Below, piece by piece: positions 1 through 9,548 of a stretch of DNA of 64,000 nt (positions are counted from its first letter, which is position 1; each line of letters starts with the position of its first letter). The position numbers were made by a program, and so were the translations under genes. Source of the stretch: Rhizodiscina lignyota (lineage: Eukaryota; Ascomycota; Dothideomycetes; Aulographales; Rhizodiscinaceae); assembly GCA_010015805.1 (NCBI GenBank), contig ML978124.1:372001-436000 (forward strand), given 5' to 3'. The notes below the pieces were generated by a model that was given only the letters and a program-made list of their open reading frames with translations, was not told the DNA's origin and made no database searches.

Positions 1-341
1 GGATCGTCATCTTTCCGCTCCCGCATTTGACACTTTGCCCGTGATTTTCGCGGCGCACGCATTGCCCGTGCATCGTACTTTGCCTGCTCCTGGGCTCCAT
101 CATCTATTGGTGTCACCTCGTCTATTACTTCTCGCTTTCCCAACTGGCATTTTGCCGTTCTCCCAATCTCATGCAGCGTGGGTGCACGCTTGTCTTCTGC
201 ATTGATTGTGGTGCCTTTCGCAGTGGATATCTGGAATGCTACAGCGGCCACAGTGCCTGGCACACAGGGTACGGCGCCAATTTTACGCCTGGAAATGAGC
301 GTTAGTCAAAGGCGCACACTCGCAAATGGTCTTCGAAATTG

Positions 342-792
342 TTATACTGACGAGATCAAAGTGCATCCCTGCCGTGATTCAAAACTGAGGGCAAGAGCCT
401 CGCCGCCTTCATCTACCCAAACTATAACAGTGTCTTCGTATGTCAGCTCTCCATCGTCATCACTATTACAATTAACGTGAATATCGTTACCTTGCTCTTT
501 GAAGTATTTGCTCGAACAGTTTATCTTTGAAATAAGGATGAGTCTGCCGGTTTCATCCTCTGACTCCACTTCGAGCCACAAATCTTTCTGTGATGTGATT
601 TTAGAGCCGACTAACAGTATCAGAGGATTGAGTATCATTGTCATACGATAGTGTCCGAAGTAAGGCGCGGAAATCGAAATTCGACAGTTTATGTCCGAAA
701 TATACACCTACTGCAACGTATCGCAGGCTGGCAAATCCAATTGCACAGTCAATCCAGTTGTCCGCAATTAGCTTGTAGTGCATACAGCGCAT
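342..792 (-). CDS. PP4 regulatory subunit 3 (Psy2/SMEK)-like PH domain, partial
   Basis: The minus strand encodes a stretch resembling the N-terminal PH/EVH1-like domain of PP4R3/Psy2/SMEK, which targets PP4 phosphatase to substrates. Visible pieces are HYKLIADNWIDCAIGFA near 730-785, then LWLEVESEDETGRLIL near 540-590, then DTVIVWVDEGGEALALSF near 380-440. Removing a 57-nt intron (GTAACG donor, GCTGACAT branch, GAAG acceptor) joins KYFKEQ to DTVIVW, which fits the family spacing. A second intron probably lies between GFAS and LWLE. The conserved region stops after QGC near 350. A charged reading frame stays open from there to the left window edge after a plausible GTCAGT...CAG intron, but it does not look like Psy2. 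The first Met (790-792) is in frame with the preceding ubiquitin-like gene, so this may be the 3' part of that gene. Full-length Psy2 is about 800-1,000 residues, so this is a fragment, a small paralogue or a fusion. Confidence 0.5.
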
Positions 793-2100
793 TCCTCTTT
801 TGGCTTTTGAGACACGAAGCCGTCGGAATTGTCTTGCATCTGGCGTAGCATCATCTGATTCCCTCTTTCTCTTCAATGACTTTGGTAGCTGTTCCAGTGT
901 TGAAAGGGCACTTTTGACTCGTGCATCTTGAAAGGTAGGTAGTAGTGGAGGCGCCATCCCAGCAAGATCATCGTCGGCAGTAGAGAAGTGAGTTCCGCAT
1001 CGAGAACTACAGAGCTGTTAGTGGGATGGGCCTATACTTTCCCATAAGAATATACAGTCAACATGATTTGGGACATACCAGGTGACACCAACTTGGGAAT
1101 CACCTCCAGACTCAAAATTACAACTTGGACAGCACTCAAGAGATGCTGAACTAATTGAGCTTGACTTCCTAGTAATAACCATGCTCATTGACACCCGTTG
1201 CCCAGGAAAGAAGCAGGAATCCCATGACCGGGAGAGGTTAATGTCTTCGTGAGTTCCATTATCTGTGATAACGAATTCGCCTCTTTCAATCATTCTTTGG
1301 CCGCACCCAGAAGGTTTAAAATTGACTTTCAATATTGCCACAAGGGCCTCGGCAGAGCGCACAAACTCAAGATGGAAAGGGCTATCCTTTCCAAAAGCGT
1401 CAAGCAAATAGACAGGCTGTTGATGCTGAGTTTGGCCGGGAATCTGGCATATGATGCGTTGTATATCGTGAACAGTCTTGAAAACGAGGAAGTTCATTCG
1501 GATAGCAGCTGCACTCAGCGTGAGAAGGCGCTTGCCTAAGTCGACGGTTTCTGTGACCGTGGTGTTAATGGCGGCGAGCTTTGCCATCCATTGAATAGAG
1601 AGCTCCTGAATTTTCGCCGCCAAAGTCTTATGGTGCTGTTCCTGTTTCCTGGCCTGAAGCGATCACGCATCGAATTGTATGCTCAACAACAATACCTCGA
1701 TTGAGCTGGTATGGCCTTGCAACTGTGCTCTAAAAGCTTCGACGTCATCCTTCTTGCACAGTGCCCATTTGATTCGATACCATGCATCTCTCATATTATT
1801 GGATCCGCCACGATGCCCAAGATGGGGTTGGTATTTCCGTATCTTCTTCAGGAACTCGTCGATGGTTGTTTGGCACTGCGCCGCAGCCTGACGCAATGCG
1901 ACCTTCTCCACATTCTGAGATCCATCGAACTCTAAGCGCTTTACCCGCAATAAAGCACTCTCAAGTTGATGAAGCTCGTTTACGAGGTCACGGTAGGTCT
2001 TGCCGGAGGAGGATGACTCGCGGAGAGCGTCGATAACCGTACCAACAAGTTTGAGCGCGGCGAGAAAATCGCCAGTGGAGAAACCGAAGCCTACCGACAT
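793..2100 (-). pseudogene. ULD_2-type ubiquitin-like domain gene with an in-frame stop
   Basis: The reading starts at ATG 2100 with the N-terminal helical region typical of fungal 'MSVGFGFSxGDF' proteins, with a coiled segment around residues 40-110. It continues with QARKQEQHHKTLAAKIQ, a basic helical linker, and then the ubiquitin-like fold (PVYLLDAFGKDSPFHLEF ... ERGEFVITD ... FPGQRVSMSMV). The C-terminal zinc-like motif CPSC...CSRCG is restored by removing a 72-nt intron (1007-1078; GTATGT donor, CTAAC branch, TAG acceptor), and is followed by ATFQDAR-like TFQDARVKSAL and a KRKR patch. A TGA at 1663-1665 interrupts the frame between the N-terminal and linker regions, with family-like sequence on both sides. 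A 42-nt intron (1654-1695) would remove it, but would also delete conserved LLLSIQ residues. The gene is either inactivated, or the base is an assembly error. The function of the family is unknown. Confidence 0.6.
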
Positions 2101-2842
2101 CGATCGAGGAGATTTCCGAATGTCAACGTCTTTTCATAGTTGGAATATCAAAAGTCCGCAATAAGAGACTTGTAGTTGGTAATTCGTGAGCGCCGTTATA
2201 GCAGGAGATATCGAAGAACTGCTACGTTTAAGGGGAATGAAAGAGGAAGAGTTGCGGAACCGCCACGGTCTCGTTCTAAGATGTAGACGACACACAATTG
2301 GATGTCGCTCGCCGACACGCTTGCACGAGGCTGAATTTCTTGCACTACATAAGACTGAGACATGGGAAAGGGGTGTGCATGCTAGGGTCGGCCTTTAGTA
2401 GATTCCACATATTGAGCAACAGCCAACTCGAAAGCGTGCATGTACGAGGCTGCTTGCACAAGGCTGAATTTCTTGCACTCCTGAATCTCGCAGGTCACTC
2501 CGTGAATTACTAAGCCATTGTTGAGTGATATGAATATAATATTCTAGATTCGATCAGTGATACATCCAGCCATCAATCAGAATTCATAGTCGATGATTCA
2601 TTCGGTTCACCACACCGTAAGAGTTCCATCCCTCCGTGAGCGATCATACCAAATAGCCAAACTCAATATCGAGATCTAACAATACATGGTATATCGCAAG
2701 AGCTAGTCGTCAAATGCAAGAGGATTTGTTGTCAAACATTGTGACCAAAGCAGCAAAAAGTCGCAATGATAGATCATCAAGTTGCAAACGTAGATAGCGG
2801 AAACATTCAAGCCAGAACCACGGTAGAGTCGTCATGTGGCAT
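2101..2842. other. Intergenic, ULD_2 promoter side / DMC1 3' side
   Basis: Moderately AT-rich non-coding DNA upstream of the ULD_2-type gene and downstream of DMC1. No convincing ORF is present. It holds the 28-bp direct repeat listed separately. Confidence 0.5.
2319..2479. repeat. 28-bp direct repeat pair
   Basis: Positions 2319-2346 and 2452-2479 are identical apart from one G/A difference (GCTTGCAC[G/A]AGGCTGAA and 11 more bases) and are 133 bp apart. No terminal inverted repeats or duplicated target site were seen around them, so this looks like a local duplication. Confidence 0.7.
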
Positions 2843-4698
2843 TTAAGCCTTCTCGGGGTCGTTGATGCCTCCTGCGGTGATGATATATGTCGCTTCTTTC
2901 TCGGCAACATCGGGAGAATCTACCAGACTTGTGAGAAATGGACCAAAGACCGCAGCCAACAATGGGAACCAGAAGCAGCCTCGAAGACGACGAAGAGAAG
3001 AAAGCACAGACAGCAGATAATGATCGGTGAACGTACCAACAATCTTTGCGACTCTTTCATCCTGACGACCCTTACGAAGTAATATGCGAGTTTGGGATGC
3101 GTGCGCAACGACATGGCCTCCGATAGCTTTTCGGCCATCAACTCCGGCAAAGAGCGCGTTGGCTCCGGGGTCAGATTGGACTTGATTGGTCTGCGAGTAG
3201 GTTAGTTGAAGTGATCGTGAACTATGTCTTGAATACGAGCGTCACATACGCAGAATATTGCGATGTTGAAGGCTATCATCAGTCAGCAAGCCGATCCAAT
3301 TCTCGAGGGTGACTCCAGATTAGCTTACTGTCTGCAATGTTGATCAACTTGCTCATAAACTGCCCAATCTTGGACTGTCGGTCCTGAAGCTCGCCTCTGC
3401 CAGTGTAGTCGACGCGATAGTGGGCCATCAGACTGTCAACGACAATAAGTCTGTACTCACCACTGACAAGCTGCTGCGAAAGAGTGTAAAGTAGCTCATT
3501 TTGGTGCTGCGAAACTGTTAGAACAGACTAAGTCTCCGCTCTCTTGTAACTGACTTCGCTATTGAAAGCTCGGGCGTAAAGGATATTCTCCTGAGCCGCT
3601 TCAGGATCAACTATCGCTTGTCAGTATGGTTTCAAAGCGGACTGCATATAGCTTCGAACCTCCGAAGCGCTTCGAGATCTCTTCAATTCTGTGCAAGTTA
3701 TCAGCCATACAGAAATGATCGCTGTCATCCTGACTATACCTCTCTGGACGGAAGGTGCCTTCAGTGTCTGGAGAGTACAGTCAGTAATTGAATGAATCCT
3801 CAGCAAGTTAACCGCATACCGATGTATGCGGCTTTGCCATCAGCACCGCCCATCGACTTGGGCAACTACAACATTGTCAGTGTTCGATCGTCGTTACCAC
3901 TTGCTGAAAGAAGTAAGATACCTGAGCCATCACGCAAAGAGTCTGGGCCATCTGGGTCTTGCCGCATCCTGTCACCGGCGTCAGCATTTCCATAGCACAA
4001 AAGCGGGTGGAAGACGTCGTACTGAACTCTCCGTAGACCTCAGTGATGCTCAGGCTTCGAATGCCACTGTCAAAGCACGTCAGCAACTACCAGGTCTTGA
4101 CATGCGCACAAAATGTGGCTCACCCGCCGAGTGCAGCATCTAGCTGCTTGCTCCCAGTCGAGATAATATGTAGCTTCTTTCGCTGATGCTTGAGTTCCGC
4201 AGCAGTAATGAAGCCTCCGATCGGTCCAGGCTAAGTCAGATGTCCACGTCAATGAGATCCAACGTCGAAAGATATCGAGCTTACCAGACACTTGGCCACA
4301 GCCTCCTTGACCTTGTCGACTTTGATCTCGCTGAAGCCTTTCACAGCGCTCAACTTCTTGCGCGTCGCTTGGTGGACATCCTGAGCCAGTATCTATCAGC
4401 CACATGCTTGATGGCTAAACGACGCGTCTGGGACGCGTCTGAGGACGAGCAGACTCACCGAAATGCAATAGAATCCATGGGCCTTGAGCTTCGCGATATC
4501 AGTGGCACCAATACCTGTGACGCGTTAGAGACTTGGTCTGGTACGACTTGAGGAGCACGACCAACCGTGGCTTTGGAGCTCATCGAGATCCACGATGAGG
4601 GTGGCGTGCTCCTGTAATGTGCTTCAGCCAACAATGGGAAAATACTCAAGGCCAATGGTACTCACGTCAGAAGCATCGCTGATGACGGAAGAAGGCAT
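2843..4698 (-). CDS. dmc1: Meiotic RecA-family recombinase Dmc1
   Basis: Dmc1 forms filaments on single-stranded DNA and drives strand exchange between homologues in meiosis. Spliced in order, the exons give an N-terminal helix-hairpin-helix region ([35 protein letters not shown]), then [15 protein letters not shown], Walker [20 protein letters not shown], Walker [20 protein letters not shown], loop 2 [10 protein letters not shown], and the C-terminal DSPDV...[12 protein letters not shown]. The VQSDPG loop and the GGINDP end match Dmc1; Rad51 has VQVDGG and a different end. There are about 14 introns, including one exon of roughly 23 nt (TFNIAIFC) just before loop 2. ATG 4698 was chosen because it opens an 11-codon first exon ending at a GTGAGT donor. 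Hop2/Mnd1 are the family's usual partners and are not in this window. An ACGCGT cluster sits in its leader and early introns. Confidence 0.93.
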
Positions 4699-4708
4699 TT
4701 TGACGCGT
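4422..4708. promoter_or_regulatory. Cluster of four ACGCGT (MCB-like) hexamers at the 5' end of dmc1
   Basis: ACGCGT occurs at 4422-4427, 4433-4438, 4520-4525 and 4703-4708. The last is inside the 10-bp palindrome TGACGCGTCA, 3 bp before the start codon. The other three lie in introns 2 and 3, so coding constraint does not explain them. ACGCGT is the MluI cell-cycle box bound by MBF in yeasts. Regulation here is inference. Confidence 0.35.
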
Positions 4709-5672
4709 CAATGGGTGATGCAGTAGTCGCACAGGCTGCTCAAGTGTGTAAATGAATCAGACAACGAGAGAAGACGGGAATAAGGCGAAGAAGGACTTCA
4801 AACTACACACGATATACCAGACGTGTGATTCTCCTGAGGTGTGGCGAGATTCGCATTGTGCGCCAAGCCTCGCGGGTGCCTGACGCTCCTTCCTGTTCTA
4901 ATGGGTGAGTGGCAGCCGACTTGCCTAGCTGAACCTGGGTGGGCTGATCGAACTGGAGCGCAAGTGATACTACGAGAGAAGAGTGAAGTAAACTTGTTCT
5001 TCGCATGCGGTTACAGGACTATGATCGGGTGGTCTATACTGGTCGAGGTGAACGCGAACCAGTCGGGATGAAAGTGAACTTGAGAGTTGCCGCACCAACT
5101 TTGCCATATGCATAAAAACGACTAGAAACTACCAACGGATGCAATCCCAGCAGATGCCTATTCCTTCCAGGACTGACCCCGACAAACTGAGCCATCGACT
5201 ACTTCCTCCTCTCTTCCTACTTCCCGTTTCTTGGCTCTTCAGTCCATTGCCTTTCCTACCAGCCTCTCTGCCTTCCTCAGTCCTCAAGATGTTGCTCGTC
5301 ATTGTGCGGCCCTTGCAACAAGAAACGTTGCAGTGGCGCATCCATGAAGACGTCCAATCGCTCGGTGATGAGGTGTCGTGGGGGTTGAAAACATGGGTAT
5401 CGGAATCTCGTGAATGAACTTGCTTTTTTGATGTATACGCAAGTGGATCGTGTGCAGCGTGAATGGTGTGTTGTCGGTGCCAGTGACGAGGAAAAGAATC
5501 GGGCAGCCGAGGGTGGATGGAAAAACGAAGACTTCAGGGGGGTGTAAATCGTCAAACGTCTAGCGAGTGTAAGGGATGGAACAATCGTGCACAAAGGGGA
5601 GAACCAGGTGCGATAAAATCAGAGGTATCCGTAACGCCTAGAACGGCATGCGAGTCGAGAACGAAGCTGCGC
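4699..5672. other. Intergenic: dmc1 upstream / gis2 downstream
   Basis: No gene was recognised. Positions of about 5200-5285 are strongly pyrimidine-rich on the plus strand, which is unusual because both flanking genes are on the minus strand. Short overlapping ORFs on both strands have no recognisable domain. Confidence 0.5.
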
Positions 5673-6456
5673 TTATGCAACAGCGGGAGCGGCCGCAACC
5701 GGAGCGGCAGCGGGGGCAACATTTGTAGCGGCGGCGTCGCCGTTGACCTCAGCAGTCTGAGTGCAATCCTTCGAGATGTGTCCAACCTCGCCGCAGCGGT
5801 AGCAGGTCTTGCCAGCAGTGTTGTTGAGTGTTCCACCGTTGGGAGCCGTGCAGTCCCTGGAGATGTGGCCGAGTTTACCACAGGCGTAGCACTTCATGGC
5901 CTGAGCCTGGCAGTCGCGCGCGAAGTGGTTCGGGCCTCCGCACTTATAGCAAGAGGTGGCTCGCGGGCCAGAGAATCCACCACGGAATCCACCATAGCCG
6001 CCTCGAGGACCACCAGCACCACGACCAGCACCGGGACCGGGAGCAGCACCGGGAGCACCAGCAACACCTTGGTTAGGGCATTGCCTCTGGATCAAGTTAA
6101 TATGGATATGCAGAAAACTGCTCGATGACTTACAGCAAGGTGTCCGACTTGACCACAGCTGTAGCAGCGACCACTGGTGGCTCCGCTGAGCCTCAAGGTA
6201 GGGCAGTCCGCTTGAACGTGTCCCAAGCCTTGACAGTGGTAGCACTGCTTCGTCTCGGTCGTACGAGGATGAGGGCAGCTGTTCGATTCGTGTCCAGGCT
6301 GCTTGCAATTGTAGCAGAGTCTTTCCGAAGACGAGCACACCTCTGCCGTGCTTTGTTACTAAGATCTTCCTCATGTTTGTTTGTCGCGTTCAACATACCC
6401 GCATAATGGCCCACATTGCCACACTTGTAGCAAGCACGGCGCGAAAGAGAAGACAT
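5673..6456 (-). CDS. gis2: CCHC zinc-knuckle nucleic-acid-binding protein (Gis2/CNBP family)
   Basis: Gis2/CNBP (S. pombe Byr3) proteins bind single-stranded nucleic acid and act in translation and mRNA control, mostly in the cytoplasm. The 226-residue product has seven CX2CX4HX4C knuckles: CYKCGNVGHYAEVC, CYNCKQPGHESNSC, CYHCQGLGHVQADC, CYSCGQVGHLARQC, then CYKCGGPNHFARDC, CYACGKLGHISRDC and CYRCGEVGHISKDC. An Arg/Gly-rich segment (RGGYGGFRGG) separates knuckles 4 and 5, and the C-terminus is Ala/Pro-rich. Exons are 6399-6456, 6134-6342 and 5673-6086. The two introns (56 and 47 nt) each fall at the end of a knuckle core, which suggests duplication of knuckle units. ATG 6456 leads straight into MSSLSRRACYKCG, the usual start of this family. 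Confidence 0.92.
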
Positions 6457-7314
6457 CTTGCTAGTTCTCCTTTCCTGTTCTGCGTGGTCGAGGTCAGATA
6501 ACGTGGCGAGTTGGAGCGATGCGACTCGATGGAATGAGGGCGTGCGCAGGCGATGAATGGGCCGGAAAAAGTCAGGATCGTACCTCTGAACCAAGTCCTT
6601 CGATTCCTTCACCTGAATTCAGCGTGTCAGTGAACGTGTATCGCAAGCGCGCAAGGCGCCGAAAAGCCAGGTTGAATACGGCGCGATGGGGCGGAGGAGG
6701 CGGGCAGCGGGCGACCTACTCTGCAGAGACCACTTTCACAGTCCTTCGCCTCAGCAACTCTTCCTTCAGACCGTCCCGCCCGTGCGACACCGAAAGTAAA
6801 CGATAAAAGCGCGAAGGGAGTGATGGGAAGGTGGAATGAAAGTGGGAGAAGAAGTGCTGCGGGCCGCGATGCAAATTCTCGGACAGGCGTCCGTGCACGC
6901 ACGTTTGCCGAGCACTGGTTAGTCCAAATACGGGACGCACCATCAGCTGCAGCGCGCCAGCATGCACACCACGCAGCCTTCTCCTGTAAGAGCTGCGCCC
7001 ATGGCCAACGACCGACGCAACGTCGACCAGGGCCCCGCGCCGCCTGCTCATTGGCCTGCCCTGAAATGTGATACCTCACACGCTTTGCACGAGGTGTGTA
7101 ACTGCGCGCGTCTTACTGGAAGTGCTCGAGAGATGGGCACGCTAGGTTGTTTCAGCGCTCGCAATTAGCTGAACAGAGCTGTACATCGTCGAAACGGGCC
7201 AGTTTCACTCTACGAACGTCTGTCGTCTACCTGGTATCCATGCGCCGAAAAGGGACAAAACTTTTCTTTTTGCTGGTCCAAACCTGCACGCTAACATGCC
7301 CATGTCTATGTTCT
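6457..7314. other. Intergenic: gis2 promoter and leader / uap1 3' side
   Basis: About 860 bp upstream of gis2, with GC-rich stretches. Overlapping ORFs on both strands have no domain signature. I see no specific element. Confidence 0.45.
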
Positions 7315-8924
7315 TCACTCCTCCTTTTCGAGGACAGCTGGCGCCTTGATCGTCTTGCCCTTCATGAAGTCGAGTCCCTCACCACCCTGGCAACAGTAAG
7401 CGAGTGTTGATCGGATCAGGAAATGACGAAAGAGAGACGGAAACTCACGTAGCTGAGCAGCGGAGACACTTCCACACCGTCATCGGCGTTCTCGCTCTCC
7501 ACCACTCCTCCCGCTCCCTCGACCCACCTGGTGCCTTGCTTCATGATATCCCTCTTGCTCGTGTCTTGATCGTCCTGTCCAGTGCCCTTGGCGTTCTTCA
7601 GCGGTGAGAACTCGTCTTCCCTCTTCACCTCCATGCATGCAAACTTCTCCATTGGCAGGAACGGGAAGCAGTCGAAGACGAACTGCTCCAGTTTGACGCC
7701 ATTGGGCTTCTCTGGCTTGACGCTCTCACCGTTCTCCATGTTGACGCATGGGATCTTCTTCTTGGCCACGTGATGTGGCAACTTGTTCGCCCACTGCGGG
7801 ATGCTCTCCAAGAAGCTGCAGGAGTAGTAGTGGTTGACGATGTTTGCCGCTCGGAATTTCAAGATTTCCGGGTTATGCGGATCCTTTGCTTCGGCCGTCG
7901 CAGCGTCAATCTCAGAGTACTCAACAACGTCTGGCTTGCCATTCTTTTCGACGATCAAACCGACTGACTCCTTTGCGTCGCGCTTTCGGACAACCTTGGT
8001 CGCGATATTGACGTTCTTTGATGCAGCAAAGCCAATGAATGTGGGGTCGGCGACCTTGACGAGGCAGTTGTCGACACAATATGCGTGGATATGCTTGATA
8101 CCGCGCCTAGACATGTCTCCAACAACACCAGATGTAATCAGAGCCTGATAGAGGCCACCGTTACCGTCTGGTGCTACCGCGACCTTCGATTTGCTCTCCA
8201 TGAGGATCTTTCCGTCATTCGAGATGCAAGGAAGAACACCCTGCTCGAAGATCATGACGTTGTCTTTGTTGAGTCCAAAGTAATTGTTCTTCTTGAAGAA
8301 CTCCTCTGTTGGCCCTCTGGTCGGTCCGCTGGTCATGACATACCACGGCACCACGACGCTGTCCTTGCCTTGCTTCTTCGCTCCCAACTGTTGTGCCTTC
8401 CAAATCCTCTCCGCCTGCATCTGAAATAAGCTCTTCCGACTTGGCAGTCCAATATCGTAGCATCCTTTGGGTGCTGAACTACCCAACCTTGTACCTTGTC
8501 CTCCAGCCATGAGCACCACACCGACTTTGTTCTCCCCGATGAGGTCGAGACCAGACTCGTACCATTTCTCCAAGTCCGATCGCGCCGAGTCGAGGACAGA
8601 TGAGGTGGCAGATTCTGGGAGAGGCTCAAGCTTCGCCTCCTCTTTGCCTTCCGTCTTTGGAGGGTTGAGGGCTTTGTCGGCGAGCTCGTTGATGCGGTCA
8701 GGGTCGAAGTTCGAGAGCTGGGCGAAAAGAGCCGCTTTTTCGGAGGCACTCAAAGTATCGTAGAATGCAAAGACGTGATCTTGCCCAGCTTTTTCATATT
8801 TGCTGCGGAGCTCTTTGACTTCGTCTGCACTAGGCTCGTTTGCTGGCGTAGCGGAGCTCTCCTTGCCTGTGAGATGGAGCTTCTCAGCGAGGCTGTGGAC
8901 GACTTCTTTGACTGCTGCTGCCAT
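7315..8924 (-). CDS. uap1: UDP-N-acetylglucosamine pyrophosphorylase
   Basis: This cytosolic enzyme converts GlcNAc-1-phosphate and UTP into UDP-GlcNAc, the donor for chitin, GPI anchors and N-glycans. The 515-residue product has the nucleotide-binding signature [17 protein letters not shown] near residue 138, then [28 protein letters not shown] and the uridine-binding [13 protein letters not shown], all in family order. The last exon encodes [16 protein letters not shown], the typical C-terminus. It is joined by removing a 62-nt intron (7387-7448; GTGAGT donor). Length and motifs indicate an intact gene. It is equivalent to yeast QRI1 and is expected to be single-copy and essential. It is divergent from the HET-domain gene, with a 624-bp spacer. 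Confidence 0.96.
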
Positions 8925-9548
8925 GGTGAAAAATCTTGTGCAATGCTCTTGGTGACCGTGAAACGAAGGACCGGTCGAGGTGAGACGGTGAGCTTAAATG
9001 CAAACAAAATCAGGGGTGAAACAACGGAAAGTTGAAGGATCGCACGTTGTTTGGGAAATCTTTGCCATGGGTCCATCCATCTCAGCTCCAGCTCGTTTCT
9101 CGGGGCAGCAAGACGTCACCCCGCCTCTATTTTAAGGACCCCCCGCGCCCGCACCCCAGGGGCTACGAAGTACCCCCCGTACAGTGCTTTGACGACGAGT
9201 CAATTGGCAGCTTCGTTAAGCGTGCAATGCTTTTTGGAAAACAACAACCTCAAGCAGAAAGAGCTTGATTGTCATCCAAAATATGCTCTCTAATGAGAGT
9301 TAAGGGGGCCATGGCGGCACGTCCCAGTGGGCAGTTACCAGGTTACTTAGGTATTTTCAAGCGTCCAAAGGACAGGGAGGGCACGACCAATGCGACCTGC
9401 ATGCAAATAGGTATTCAGCTAAAGATTCTTCTTCATCTCCAACATCGACCAACGCCTGCATCGAGCATGGCATTCATTAATCTCAAATCCACTTGATCGG
9501 AGCTTTCTGTGTCAAAGAACACTTCCCTTAATCATATCCGCACTGATA
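8925..9548. promoter_or_regulatory. Divergent intergenic promoter region (uap1 / HET gene)
   Basis: 624 bp between two divergent start codons. A C-rich block around 9117-9180 carries several CCCC runs, which could be CreA- or Msn2-type sites. No ORF here has a recognisable domain. Confidence 0.4.

Noticed and set aside
2843-4698. Rad51 as the identity of the recombinase gene
   Set aside because: The loop [10 protein letters not shown] and the ending GGINDP fit Dmc1. Rad51 normally has VQVDG in the loop and a different C-terminus.
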